Below are positions 1-8,757 of a DNA stretch of 48,867 nucleotides, piece after piece. Positions within the stretch are counted from its first letter, which is position 1. Every line of letters begins with the position of its first letter. This stretch comes from Lachnospiraceae bacterium (GTDB lineage: Bacteria > Bacillota > Clostridia > Lachnospirales > Lachnospiraceae): positions 1-48,867 of the forward strand of contig JAILBQ010000080.1 in NCBI GenBank assembly GCA_024680815.1, read 5' to 3'. Under the pieces are notes generated by a model. That model saw only the letters and a list, made by a program, of their open reading frames with translations. It did not search any database and was not told the DNA's origin. The position numbers and the translations under genes are program-made.

Positions 1-152
1 ATGTGAGGCATGAGCTTGTTACGGCCCAGATAAAGCTTCAGAGTATGGAAAACACCCTCCGGGAGCTTCAGGAGGAAAACAACGAGAACCAGAAAAGAAT
101 CGTTAAACTCGAAACCCGACTGGCTTCCGAAGGAAAAGAGGGAAAGCGTTAG
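1..152 (+). CDS. C-terminal end of a ZapA-like cell division protein (partial)
   Basis: Only the last 49 codons are present; the reading frame is open from the window edge (first full codon at 3) to TAG at 150-152. The visible tail is a charged heptad-like helix (ENTLRELQEENNENQKRIVKLE), typical of a coiled coil. In Lachnospiraceae a ZapA-type FtsZ-ring protein with a coiled-coil tail commonly lies just before a U32-family gene, as here, and the downstream genes concern the cell wall. The N-terminal ZapA domain lies outside the window, so the assignment rests on the coiled coil and the neighbourhood. Another short coiled-coil protein is possible. Confidence 0.5.
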   Translation, partial: VRHELVTAQIKLQSMENTLRELQEENNENQKRIVKLETRLASEGKEGKR

Positions 153-161
153 AAAAGTAAG

Positions 162-186
162 AAGGCTGCCGCCCGGCAGCCTTTTT
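162..186 (+). terminator. Intrinsic terminator after the zapA-like gene
   Basis: A perfect 7-bp stem GGCTGCC / GGCAGCC (164-170 and 175-181) with a GCCC loop is followed at once by five T residues. It lies only 10 nt before the U32 start codon, so it should limit read-through from the upstream gene. It may also act as an attenuator for the next one. Confidence 0.85.
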
Positions 187-196
187 AAGTGAATGT

Positions 197-1468
197 ATGG
201 ATAATATGACAGAGCTCTTAAGCCCGGCCGGGTCCTTCGACTCCTTCGTCGCTGCCCTTTCCGGAGGAGCGGACGCGGTATATGCCGGCTGCAGGCAGTT
301 TTCGGCCAGGGCGAACGCAAAGAATTTCACAACGGAGGAATTTATCGAAGCCATTGACGCCTCCCATCTGACAGGGAGGTGCCTCTATCTGACCCTCAAT
401 ACACTTTTGAAGGAAGAGGAGATGGCCGGGATAGACGCTCTGTTAGAGCCTTTATACAGGGCTGGCCTTGACGGGATCATCGTTCAGGATCTGGGAGCAG
501 CGGAGTTTATCCGGGAAAAATATCCTCTTCTTCCCCTCCATGCCAGTACCCAGCTTGCGGTGACGAGCAGGTACGGGGCCGCATATCTTTTCCGTCACGG
601 ATTCAGCAGGGTGGTGCCTGCCAGAGAGCTTTCCCTTAAAGAGCTTAAGGAGATAGGGAAAAGCACCGGGATAGAGATCGAAGTCTTTATCCACGGCGCG
701 ATGTGCTATTCCTATTCGGGAATGTGCCTTATGAGCTCCTTCATGGGCGGGCGGAGCGGAAACAGGGGCCGCTGTGCCGGCTGCTGCCGCCAGAGCTTTG
801 GGGAACCCCCAGCCTATTACCTTTCCATGAAGGATCTCTGCGCCCTTTCCCTGCTGCCGGAGCTTGTTTCGGCCGGTGTTTCCTCCATGAAGATCGAGGG
901 GCGGATGAAGAGCCCGGACTATGTTTACAATGTGACGAAGATGTACAGAAAATATCTGGATATCCTTAAGAAAGAGGGAGCTCGGGCATACCGGGTGGAA
1001 GAGGCCGATTTTAAGGAGCTTTCCGGGATATATTTAAGAGGCTCGGTAAACGAGGGATATTACAAACGCCATAACGATCCGGATATGATCACCTTTGAAC
1101 GGGGAAGCTACCGCTCGGAGAAAAACCTTCCCTCCGCTATTCCCCCGGCGCCATCCCAAAAGATCGAAGGAGTTTTTATCGCCAGGGCAGGAGAGAGAAT
1201 GCGATTTTGTGTAAAGACAGAGGACAAAAAGAAAAGCTTTGAAGCAATCGGGGCGGAGGCTTCAAAGGCGCGAGAGCGCCCTCTGACGGCAAAGGACGTG
1301 AAAAAGCAGCTTAACAGGACCGGAGGGACATGGTTTTCCTTTTCCGGGTTTAATATCGTTCTTGACGGGGATGTGTTCATCCCGGTAAGTGCGCTCAATT
1401 CATTAAGACGGGAGGCCCTTGCCGGTCTCAGAGAGGAGATCTTAAGTGACTTTAGGCGTACTTTGTGA
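197..1468 (+). CDS. U32-family protein (RlhA/TrhP-like), N-terminal part with DUF3656 region
   Basis: This 423-residue protein has the U32 signature: an ELLSPAGSF start, GADAVYAG, and the HGAMCYSYSGMCLMSS / GNRGRCAGCCRQ block (about residues 166-197) whose cysteines are conserved in the family. Characterised members (E. coli TrhP, TrhO, RlhA) hydroxylate tRNA or 23S rRNA pyrimidines; older annotations say peptidase or collagenase. The tail after about residue 300, ending near SLRREALAGL, resembles the DUF3656 part of RlhA. The ATG at 197 lies 10 nt past a terminator and has no clear Shine-Dalgarno site, so the start is uncertain. The 3' end overlaps the next gene by 23 nt. In many Clostridia the two parts form one long protein, so this may be one half of a split gene. 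Confidence 0.85.
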   Translation: MDNMTELLSPAGSFDSFVAALSGGADAVYAGCRQFSARANAKNFTTEEFIEAIDASHLTGRCLYLTLNTLLKEEEMAGIDALLEPLYRAGLDGIIVQDLGAAEFIREKYPLLPLHASTQLAVTSRYGAAYLFRHGFSRVVPARELSLKELKEIGKSTGIEIEVFIHGAMCYSYSGMCLMSSFMGGRSGNRGRCAGCCRQSFGEPPAYYLSMKDLCALSLLPELVSAGVSSMKIEGRMKSPDYVYNVTKMYRKYLDILKKEGARAYRVEEADFKELSGIYLRGSVNEGYYKRHNDPDMITFERGSYRSEKNLPSAIPPAPSQKIEGVFIARAGERMRFCVKTEDKKKSFEAIGAEASKARERPLTAKDVKKQLNRTGGTWFSFSGFNIVLDGDVFIPVSALNSLRREALAGLREEILSDFRRTL

Positions 1469-2270
1469 GGATCCTGCTCTCGCCGGAGCGATCGGAAGGC
1501 TCGAGGGCGTGGATGAGATTTATTGTGCCGCGGCTCCTGCCGGGAGAAGAGCGCGATGGATCCAGACCCTGCCGTATATCACGAGAACCGCGGCGGACTT
1601 ACGTCCGGGAGGGAAAAATATTTCCGGTTTTCCGGTACCTGACCCTGATGCCGCCGGCTTCCTGGTCCGGGGGCTGGACGGCCTGGAATATATATTGGAA
1701 AGCGGCACGGACCGTGAGGTGATCGCGGATGCTGCTCTTTACACAATGAACAAAAGGGCGGCCCTTCATCTTCTGGATAACGGTGTTTCGCGCCTCACCC
1801 TTCCCTACGAGATCGACCGGAAGAGCATGATTAGCCGGGGAGAGGCGGAGCACTCCTGCCTTGTGCTCTACGGAAGGATCCCTCTTATGATCTCTGCCCA
1901 GTGCTATTTCAAAAACTCGGGACTTAAGTGCAGGGCCCCGGATAAAGGGAAGGGAGAAGATATAACCTTTTTAAGGGACAGAAAGGGTGTGAGCTTTCCG
2001 GTTAAACGCTTCTGCGCAGAATGCACGAATGTCATATATAATTCCGTCCCCCTTTCCCTCCACAGGGATATAAAGGCGGTAATGGCCTTTGCGCCCTCTT
2101 CGGTGCGGCTTGATCTTACGACGGAGCCGGAAAAAGAAGCAATGAAGATAGTGAAATATTATGTCAACCTTATCCGCAGAGCTGCTTCGGGAGAGGATCT
2201 TAAGGAGCTGACGGAGGCTCCTCCGTTTTGTGCCTACACAAGGGGACATTTCGGAAAAGGGGTGCTGTGA
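1446..2270 (+). CDS. C-terminal part of a long U32-family protein, encoded separately
   Basis: The 274-residue product carries blocks I associate with the distal part of long clostridial U32 proteins: LPYITR, GFLVRGLDGLEYI, LYGRIPLMISAQCYF, an FPVKRFCAECTNVIYNS segment with paired cysteines, and a terminal YTRGHFGKGV. It starts with GTG inside the last 23 nt of the upstream U32 gene, in the next frame. An AGGAGA at 1434-1439 lies 6 nt before that GTG, so independent translation is plausible. The product lacks the cysteine-rich U32 core, so it probably works with the upstream protein. It may be a stable gene split, or the result of a single frameshift in a once continuous gene. Confidence 0.75.
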   Translation: MTLGVLCEDPALAGAIGRLEGVDEIYCAAAPAGRRARWIQTLPYITRTAADLRPGGKNISGFPVPDPDAAGFLVRGLDGLEYILESGTDREVIADAALYTMNKRAALHLLDNGVSRLTLPYEIDRKSMISRGEAEHSCLVLYGRIPLMISAQCYFKNSGLKCRAPDKGKGEDITFLRDRKGVSFPVKRFCAECTNVIYNSVPLSLHRDIKAVMAFAPSSVRLDLTTEPEKEAMKIVKYYVNLIRRAASGEDLKELTEAPPFCAYTRGHFGKGVL

Positions 2271-2272
2271 TA

Positions 2273-3664
2273 ATGGACACGGCGGTAATTTCCCTTTCAC
2301 GATATATCCTTCCGGTGTTTATGGCTTTTTTTGCCTTCAATGCCTTTCTCTGCGCAGGATTGAAGGAGGGAGAGCGGGGAGGAGCGGAGGTGATGCAGAA
2401 CATCTTCATGGTGCTGATCCACGTTACCGGCTTTTTTGTGCTCTTCCTCGAACAAACCGATCAGAGCCTTCTGGTCATGTGCGCCTGTCAGGAGCTTTTG
2501 TTCTTTTCGGTGATCTTCGTGTTCAGATATGTATATCCCGAATCTTCACCGGTCATAATAAACGATATGTGCGTGCTGATGTCGGTGGGTTTCGTTATCC
2601 TGACCAGGATCTCTCCCGATAAGGCTTTCCGGCAGTTTTTGATAGTGACGGTTTCATGTGTGATAGGCTGCATCGTTCCGTTCTTTTTCGAGCGTTTTAA
2701 GGCGATACGCCGTTATTCAATGTATTTCGGTATTGCCGGCATACTGCTGCTCCTTCTGGTCTATGCGGCAGGGGCGGTGACCAACGGTTCAAGGATAACC
2801 TTTACCCTTGCCGGGATCACGTTCCAGCCCTCGGAATTCGTAAAGCTCCTCTTTGTATTCTTTGCCGCGGGAGAGCTCGATATGTCGGAGCCGGAGGTGG
2901 AGCCTGACTCCCCGGACCTTTTAAGACGCCTGCCGAAGTGGGGGAGGATCCTTGCTGCCTCGGCTGTTGCCGGGGCCCATATACTCATCCTGGTGCTCTC
3001 CAGGGATCTGGGAGCGGCTTTGATTTTTTTCGTGATTTATTGTATGATGCTCTATGCGGCCATCCGGACACCACTGGTGCTTCTTTGTTCCGCCGTACTG
3101 GGAGCTCTTGCCTCCCTGGTGGGATACAGGCTTTTTTCACATGTGCGTACCCGGGTGCTGGCCTGGGCTGATCCTTTCAGTGATATAGATTCACAGGGTT
3201 ATCAGATCACGCAGTCCCTTTTTGCCATAGGGACCGGAAGCTGGTTCGGCATGGGGCTGGGAAAGGGATCCCCCGGAAAGATCCCCATCGTTACGGCGGA
3301 TTTCATTTTTTCCGCGATCTCGGAGGAATTCGGAACGATCTTTTCGATCTGTCTGCTCTTAGTATGTGTGGGACTCTTTCTGATGTTCATGAATGCAGCC
3401 ATGCATAATACAGACCCGTTTTACCGGCTCCTGGCGCTGGGGTTCGCGGTGAGCTACGGCTTCCAGCTGGTTCTCTCCGTCGGCGGGGTAACGCGCTTTA
3501 TCCCTCTTACCGGTGTGACCCTGCCTTTCTTAAGCTACGGAGGCTCGTCGGTCACGGTGTCGGTCATCATGGTTGCCGTGATCGAGGGGATATATTCCGT
3601 ACGAAACAGGGAACATGGCGGTCAGCCTGATCAATCTTTTTATTACGAAAGGAGTAAAAAATGA
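2273..3664 (+). CDS. SEDS-family peptidoglycan glycosyltransferase (FtsW/RodA/SpoVE)
   Basis: This 463-residue polytopic membrane protein polymerises lipid II into glycan strands outside the membrane, normally with a class B PBP such as the one encoded two genes downstream. Family blocks are visible: LAGITFQPSEFVKL, LSRDLGAALIFF, the RVLAWADPF segment with the conserved Asp thought to be catalytic, GYQITQSLFAIG, and DFIFSAISEEFG followed by the C-terminal GGSS. I chose ATG 2273, three bases after the upstream stop, rather than an in-frame ATG at 2228 inside the previous gene. The N-terminal third is hydrophobic and longer than in minimal RodA. Whether it serves division or elongation cannot be told from sequence alone; the ZapA-like neighbour hints at division. 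Confidence 0.9.
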   Translation: MDTAVISLSRYILPVFMAFFAFNAFLCAGLKEGERGGAEVMQNIFMVLIHVTGFFVLFLEQTDQSLLVMCACQELLFFSVIFVFRYVYPESSPVIINDMCVLMSVGFVILTRISPDKAFRQFLIVTVSCVIGCIVPFFFERFKAIRRYSMYFGIAGILLLLLVYAAGAVTNGSRITFTLAGITFQPSEFVKLLFVFFAAGELDMSEPEVEPDSPDLLRRLPKWGRILAASAVAGAHILILVLSRDLGAALIFFVIYCMMLYAAIRTPLVLLCSAVLGALASLVGYRLFSHVRTRVLAWADPFSDIDSQGYQITQSLFAIGTGSWFGMGLGKGSPGKIPIVTADFIFSAISEEFGTIFSICLLLVCVGLFLMFMNAAMHNTDPFYRLLALGFAVSYGFQLVLSVGGVTRFIPLTGVTLPFLSYGGSSVTVSVIMVAVIEGIYSVRNREHGGQPDQSFYYERSKK

Positions 3665-4188
3665 CAGTAGTAAGTATTATTCTCGGTGTTATCCTTATCA
3701 TCGGAGGCTTTTCATGCATGATGACTCCCGGACAGACCCTTCTTTCAACGGGGTATTTCCTGGGGATCATGATGTTTGTTTACGGAATTTTCGGTATAAT
3801 AAAGGCTTTTCAGAAGCGCAATACCATTCTTGAGACGGTGGTGAGCGTACTTGCCGTCATCGTAGGACTCGTGGCTCTTTTCCGGCCGGGCAGCACCCTG
3901 GCCATCGATGCCTTCATCGTGTTCATGACGGCCTTCTGGTTTTTATTCAGAGGAATTCTTTCCGTCGTGCTTTCCATCAGAATGAAGGATGTGAACAAAA
4001 ACTGGATCTGGGGCCTTATCCTGGGTATCATCTGTGCGATCCTCGGGCTTTATTCCTTCGCACATCCGTACGTTACCGCGCTGGCGGTCGGTTTCCTTAT
4101 CGGCTTTTATTTCATCGAGGCCGGTATCGATCTCATTTTCTCGGCTACTTTGTTGAAATCGGTGACGGACGGAAATAAAATAGGTTGA
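3661..4188 (+). CDS. HdeD/DUF308-like small integral membrane protein
   Basis: This 175-residue protein is almost entirely hydrophobic, with about six predicted membrane segments arranged in pairs, as in the HdeD/DUF308 family. A typical patch is VLAVIVGLVALFRPGSTL near residues 62-79. It overlaps the SEDS gene by ATGA (3661-3664) and the PBP gene by TTGA (4185-4188), so the three are probably translationally coupled. HdeD in E. coli is linked to acid resistance, but the function of clostridial members is not established. Its place between a SEDS protein and its PBP suggests an envelope role, which is inference. Confidence 0.75.
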   Translation: MTVVSIILGVILIIGGFSCMMTPGQTLLSTGYFLGIMMFVYGIFGIIKAFQKRNTILETVVSVLAVIVGLVALFRPGSTLAIDAFIVFMTAFWFLFRGILSVVLSIRMKDVNKNWIWGLILGIICAILGLYSFAHPYVTALAVGFLIGFYFIEAGIDLIFSATLLKSVTDGNKIG

Positions 4189-5666
4189 TCACCCATCCGA
4201 CAAAAAAAATAAACGGGAAACCTTCTGAAAAAAAGGCTTCGGGAAGACGGCGTTCAAGACGGAATCGTGAGATGACGGTGATCGTCGTCTTCTTCATGCT
4301 CCTTTTTTCGGGTATCGTGATAAATCTCCTGTATTTCGTTTACGCGAAGGCTCCGACGGAGATAAACAATTCCTATAATACCCGTCAGAAGATCCTGGCG
4401 GAAAGGGTGATAAGGGGAAAAATATTTGCCGGGGACGGGGAAACCGTCCTTGCGGAGCAGGCCATGGACGGGGATAAGGAGGTACGCTACTATCCGAAAC
4501 ACAACCTCTTTGCCCACGCAGTCGGCTTTTCGACCCACGGTGTGATGGGGATAGAGCGCCTTGGAAATTACGCCCTTCTTACCTCCAACGCTCCGGTAAA
4601 GGAAAGGCTGGAAAAGGAGATGGCGGGGGTCCGTAATTACGGGGACGATCTCTATACCACTTTTGACGTTCATCTTCAGGAGGTGGCTTCCGAGGCGCTG
4701 GGAATATACCGCGGGGCGATCATCGTAATGGAGGTGCATACCGGTAAGGTTCTCGCTATGGTCTCCAAGCCGGACTTTGATCCGAATACGGTAGACGAAA
4801 ACTGGGAGGAGATAAGCGAAGACGGGAAAAATTCGCCCCTTGTCAACAGAACCGTGAACGGTCTCTATCCCCCCGGCTCCACCTTTAAGATCGTAACACT
4901 TCTCGAATACATAAAAGAACATTCCGGGGACTACGAGGATTATTCCTTTTCCTGCGACGGGACCTTTTCCTATGAGGAGGCCCGGATCTCCTGCTATCAC
5001 GGAATAAAACACGGGAAGATCGGTATCCATAAGGCCTTCGCAAAATCCTGCAACTGCGCCTTTGCCGATATCGGAAGGCTTCTCGACCCCGGCAAGCTCC
5101 TCGACACATCCGAAAAACTTCTTTTCAACCGGGAGCTTCCGGTGGATTTCCCATATAAGGAAAGTCAGCTGTCATTAAGTGAGAACCCTTCGGCCGAAGA
5201 GCTGCTCCAGACCTCTATCGGCCAGGGAAAGACGCTCATAACCCCTATGCATCTTGCGCTCATTACTTCTGCCATAGCCAACGGCGGCATTCTGATGCGG
5301 CCGATGGAGCTTACCAAAAAGACAAATTATCTCGGGAATCTTGTGGAAAAATATGAGCCGAAGGCTTACGGCCGGCTTATGAGCGGGGAAGAAGCGGAGC
5401 TTATGAAGCAGTTTATGACGGAGGTCGTGACCGGCGACGGAACCGGGAGACGTCTTTCGGGTCTTTCCTATACGGCGGCCGGAAAGACCGGCTCCGCGGA
5501 GTACGGAACGAAAAAGGGTGATTCCCATGCCTGGTTCACCGGTTTTTCAAACGTGGAGGATCCGGATATAGTCGTTACCGTTATCGTGGAGGGAGCCGGC
5601 AGCGGCGGGGATTACGCCGTACCGATGGCGAAGAGGATTTTTGACGCGTACTACGATGTGCGCTAG
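4185..5666 (+). CDS. Class B penicillin-binding protein (transpeptidase)
   Basis: The 493-residue product has a basic cytoplasmic tail, one membrane anchor (about residues 30-52) and a penicillin-binding transpeptidase domain that cross-links peptidoglycan. The three active-site motifs are intact: STFK at 232-235, SCN at 288-290 and KTG at 434-436. The gene starts with TTG overlapping the preceding stop codon (TTGA). An alternative ATG at 4272 would delete the basic tail, and tails of this kind are usual for PbpA/PBP2-like partners of SEDS proteins. With the SEDS gene two positions upstream it probably forms a glycosyltransferase-transpeptidase pair. The family is inhibited by beta-lactams. 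Confidence 0.9.
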   Translation: MITHPTKKINGKPSEKKASGRRRSRRNREMTVIVVFFMLLFSGIVINLLYFVYAKAPTEINNSYNTRQKILAERVIRGKIFAGDGETVLAEQAMDGDKEVRYYPKHNLFAHAVGFSTHGVMGIERLGNYALLTSNAPVKERLEKEMAGVRNYGDDLYTTFDVHLQEVASEALGIYRGAIIVMEVHTGKVLAMVSKPDFDPNTVDENWEEISEDGKNSPLVNRTVNGLYPPGSTFKIVTLLEYIKEHSGDYEDYSFSCDGTFSYEEARISCYHGIKHGKIGIHKAFAKSCNCAFADIGRLLDPGKLLDTSEKLLFNRELPVDFPYKESQLSLSENPSAEELLQTSIGQGKTLITPMHLALITSAIANGGILMRPMELTKKTNYLGNLVEKYEPKAYGRLMSGEEAELMKQFMTEVVTGDGTGRRLSGLSYTAAGKTGSAEYGTKKGDSHAWFTGFSNVEDPDIVVTVIVEGAGSGGDYAVPMAKRIFDAYYDVR

Positions 5667-5669
5667 ATG

Positions 5670-5857
5670 GTTACTATTCACAGTTGCTCAACATACGGAC
5701 AGTACGTGAGCTTGCTCACAGGTACTGCTCCGGATGTTGAGCAAAACTGCGAAGCAGGAACCTCCACCAACATGAGGATTTCAGGTGTGAAGCGCCAGTA
5801 GAGCTGCGGAAAGCAGCGGGAAATCCGAATGCAGGTGGAGGGGCTGTGAATAGTAAC
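5670..5857. repeat. 188-bp palindromic element, MITE-like or structured RNA
   Basis: The element starts four bases after the PBP stop codon. Its ends form a perfect 14-bp inverted repeat, GTTACTATTCACAG (5670-5683) with CTGTGAATAGTAAC (5844-5857). Inside, 5684-5694 pairs with 5734-5744 (TTGCTCAACAT/ATGTTGAGCAA) and continues as a long hairpin tipped by GTGAGC-TT-GCTCAC. A third arm pairs CCTCCACC (5761-5768) with GGTGGAGG (5834-5841) and contains GGATTT/AAATCC and GCTGC/GCAGC. The whole folds as a multi-branched cloverleaf. There is no obvious target-site duplication. It may be a mobile repeat, a transcribed structured RNA, or an operon-end structure. Confidence 0.7.
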
Positions 5858-5900
5858 GCTTGTTAAGAAAAAAACAGTATTAAAATCAAAAAAATAATTG

Positions 5901-5906
5901 TATAAT
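5901..5906 (+). promoter_or_regulatory. Candidate -10 box for the chemoreceptor gene
   Basis: A consensus TATAAT lies in an A/T-rich stretch 50 nt upstream of the chemoreceptor start. No good -35 hexamer is found at 16-18 bp, and the sigma-D consensus often used for chemotaxis genes is absent. Confidence 0.45.
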
Positions 5907-5955
5907 ACAGGAAGAGGGATTATCAAACCTGATTTTTTGAGGAGGATGGGTGATT

Positions 5956-7680
5956 ATGTTCAAAAACCAGAGTATCAACTTTAAACTGCTGACGATGACG
6001 GTTCCGCTGATGGTGATCGGGATTGCGCTGGCTGTCTATTCCGGAGTTATGTCAACCCACATCCTGTCGGAATCCAGAGAGGTCTATTATGACCAGCTCA
6101 AGGAGCTTACAGGGGCGCTGGTGACCGAGGACAGGGATTTTTACCAGGCCCAGCTGGCCAGTGAGCAGGTTCACGCCAACAGGCTGAGTAATCCCGACAA
6201 GGTGGAGGAAGGTCTGGAGGACTACGATGAAAACGTGGGCCAGGTGCTGGACAATATAAATAAAATCGAAAGCACTTTCGCAAAAGACTCCTATCTCTAC
6301 AATACTTTCCGGGGAGAGGGACAGAGTGATTCCATTGCCGGCCTTATCACTACCTTCAAGCAGAACGTGTCGGTCTGGCAGGAAAGCTATGATCCCCACG
6401 ATAATTCCGGGGATTTTGCCGCTCAGTATCCCGCGTTCCTGGACGCAAGAGGGGAGCTTAACGAGATGGAGGATTCCCTTGAAGCCTATGCAAAATATCA
6501 GGATTCGAAGCTGGAGAACAAGGTTAAGGTTACCACGGTTATCGCCATTATAATTATTGTGGCGGTGGTTGTGCTGATGGCGGTTTACTGCCTCCTTACG
6601 ATCCGGTATCTCAAGGACGCGGTGAAGGTTAATGCCGAGGTTATAAATCATCTGGCCCACGGAGAATTTGTCAGAGCCACGAAATACACGGATTACGGCG
6701 ATGAAATGGGAGCCATGATCCGGGATTCCAACAACGTTATAAATACTCTGGAGAAAATCGTTCAGGATATCAGGGCCTCGGTGGATTCGGTTCAGGGCTC
6801 CTCCAATGAGGTGGCTGATATGGCCAACCAGATTTCCCAGACAGCGGACGGCGTTTCCAGCGCGATTCAGGAAATCGCCACCGGCGCCACCCAGCAGGCG
6901 GATGAGATTCAGCACGCCACCGAGAATGTGGGCCGGATCAGCGAAGCGGTCACAAGTGTTCAGGGCAATACGGATTCTCTTTCGGATACGGCCAGCAACA
7001 TGAACGACAACTCCAAGCGTTCGGCCAGCGAGCTGGAGAATCTCCGGAAGAGTTCCATGGAAATGAGCTCCAACATCGCGGAGATTGCCGAGAGAATCAG
7101 CGCCACCAGCAAGGCGGTTGAAAATATCAATAAAAAGGTTGAAGCCATCACCTCCATTGCTTCCCAGACCAACCTCTTAGCCTTAAACGCCTCCATCGAG
7201 GCCGCCCGTGCGGGCGAGGCGGGAAAGGGCTTCGCGGTTGTGGCGGAGGAAATCGGAAAGCTGGCTGAGGATTCCGCCCAGTCCGCCAACGACATCAGGG
7301 TTGAGATGGATACCCTCCTCCGGGAGTCCCAGAGTGCCGTGGCCAAGGCCGAAGAGGTGCAGAGAGCCAACGTGGAGCAGCAGGAGGTTCTGGATACGAC
7401 CTTCACCAGCGTTAACGGCCTTATTGAAGGAATCGAAACCACGGTGGGCGGAGTGCACTCCATTTCCAGAAATGCCCAGGACTGCGTGGATTCCAAGAGC
7501 GTGGTTGTGGACGCCATGGATTCCCTGTCCGCGATTTCCGAAGAAAACGCGGCGGCTTCCGAAGAGACCTCCGCTTCCATGCAGGAGCTGAACGCCACGG
7601 TTATTACGCTGGCAGGCTCCGCGGACAGCCTGAATGAGGTGGCAAGAAGACTGAAGGAAGAAATGGAATTTTTCAAATAA
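5956..7680 (+). CDS. Methyl-accepting chemotaxis protein
   Basis: This is a classical transmembrane chemoreceptor of 574 residues. It has an N-terminal membrane helix (about 10-33), a helical extracytoplasmic sensor domain of about 150 residues, a second membrane helix (about 188-215), a HAMP linker, and a long coiled-coil signalling domain. The conserved hairpin tip ([20 protein letters not shown], then [16 protein letters not shown]) lies at about residues 398-435 and contacts CheA/CheW. The sensor domain looks like a four-helix-bundle type; the ligand is unknown. The start is ATG 5956, ten bases after AGGAGG; a GTG at 5950 is the alternative. No other chemotaxis gene is nearby, so it is an orphan receptor. 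Confidence 0.93.
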   Translation: MFKNQSINFKLLTMTVPLMVIGIALAVYSGVMSTHILSESREVYYDQLKELTGALVTEDRDFYQAQLASEQVHANRLSNPDKVEEGLEDYDENVGQVLDNINKIESTFAKDSYLYNTFRGEGQSDSIAGLITTFKQNVSVWQESYDPHDNSGDFAAQYPAFLDARGELNEMEDSLEAYAKYQDSKLENKVKVTTVIAIIIIVAVVVLMAVYCLLTIRYLKDAVKVNAEVINHLAHGEFVRATKYTDYGDEMGAMIRDSNNVINTLEKIVQDIRASVDSVQGSSNEVADMANQISQTADGVSSAIQEIATGATQQADEIQHATENVGRISEAVTSVQGNTDSLSDTASNMNDNSKRSASELENLRKSSMEMSSNIAEIAERISATSKAVENINKKVEAITSIASQTNLLALNASIEAARAGEAGKGFAVVAEEIGKLAEDSAQSANDIRVEMDTLLRESQSAVAKAEEVQRANVEQQEVLDTTFTSVNGLIEGIETTVGGVHSISRNAQDCVDSKSVVVDAMDSLSAISEENAAASEETSASMQELNATVITLAGSADSLNEVARRLKEEMEFFK

Positions 7681-7731
7681 AACCGCATATCGCGGCAGAG
7701 TGCCGTTAAGAGTGGCACGGAAAGGCAGACA

Positions 7732-8757
7732 ATGGCAAAGAAGGATTTAGACTGGTCAAATCTCGGATTCGGCTACATGAAAACAGACAAACGGTATGTG
7801 TCTTACTTTAAGGACGGCGCCTGGGATGAAGGGGCCCTTGTTGAGGACGATACCATAACAATGAGCGAGTGCGCGGGGGTGCTGCAGTACGCCCAGACGA
7901 TTTTTGAGGGGCTTAAGGCCTATACGACGGAGGACGGCCGTATCGTCACCTTCCGCCCGGATATGAACGCGGAGCGCATGATTAATTCCGCAAAGCGAAT
8001 GGAAATGCCGCCATTCCCGAAGGAGCGCTTTATCGACGCGGTGGAGCAGACGGTTCGCGCCAACGCGGACTGGGTGCCGCCCTACGGCTCCGGGGCCACG
8101 CTCTATATCAGGCCTTATATGTTCGGGCAGAATCCGGTTATAGGAGTGAAGCCCGCCGACGAATATCAGTTCAGGACGTTTGTGACTCCGGTCGGCCCGT
8201 ATTTCAAGGGCGGGGCAAAGCCCATCACGATAAAGGTCAGCGATTTTGACCGGGCGGCTCCCCGCGGCACGGGCAACATCAAGGCCGGTTTAAACTATGC
8301 CATGAGCCTCCACGCCATAGTGACGGCCCATGCGGAGGGTTTTGATGAAAACGTTTATCTCGATCCCGGAACAAGAACGAAGATTGAAGAGACCGGCGGA
8401 GCCAATGTGCTCTTTGTGGATCAGGACGGAAATATAGTGACTCCGAAGTCGGATTCCATCCTGCCCTCGATTACCCGGCGCTCCCTGGTTGCCGTGGCTA
8501 AGGACTATCTCGGGCTTACGGTAACGGAGCGGGAGGTATATCTGGACGAAATCGGAAAGTTTGCGGAGTGCGGGCTTTGCGGCACCGCGGCCGTGATTTC
8601 GCCGGTGGGCTGCATAAACGACCACGGAAAAGAGATCGTGTTCTCCGCAGGCCGGGAGGAAATGGGGCCGGTCACGAAGAAGCTCTATGATACCTTAACC
8701 GGAATACAGATGGGCCACCTGCCTGACAAAGAGGGCTGGGTGCACGAGATATGTTAG
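7732..8757 (+). CDS. ilvE: Branched-chain amino acid aminotransferase
   Basis: The 341-residue product is a fold-type IV PLP enzyme that interconverts leucine, isoleucine and valine with their 2-oxo acids using glutamate/2-oxoglutarate. Family marks are QTIFEGLKAY, the long-form region TLYIRPYMFG, GNIKAGLNYA with the PLP lysine at K184, and EETGGANVLFV. It is of normal length for the eukaryote-like long IlvE branch (about 340-360). No other branched-chain biosynthesis gene is close. It overlaps the following trxB by 7 nt, an unusual partnership. Confidence 0.95.
   Translation: MAKKDLDWSNLGFGYMKTDKRYVSYFKDGAWDEGALVEDDTITMSECAGVLQYAQTIFEGLKAYTTEDGRIVTFRPDMNAERMINSAKRMEMPPFPKERFIDAVEQTVRANADWVPPYGSGATLYIRPYMFGQNPVIGVKPADEYQFRTFVTPVGPYFKGGAKPITIKVSDFDRAAPRGTGNIKAGLNYAMSLHAIVTAHAEGFDENVYLDPGTRTKIEETGGANVLFVDQDGNIVTPKSDSILPSITRRSLVAVAKDYLGLTVTEREVYLDEIGKFAECGLCGTAAVISPVGCINDHGKEIVFSAGREEMGPVTKKLYDTLTGIQMGHLPDKEGWVHEIC

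Noticed and set aside
5670..5857. The palindromic element as a complete insertion sequence
   Set aside because: It has no transposase gene and no clear target-site duplication.
6052..7718. Two long minus-strand frames opposite the chemoreceptor gene
   Set aside because: The plus strand encodes an unmistakable chemoreceptor. The antisense frames have no family motifs.
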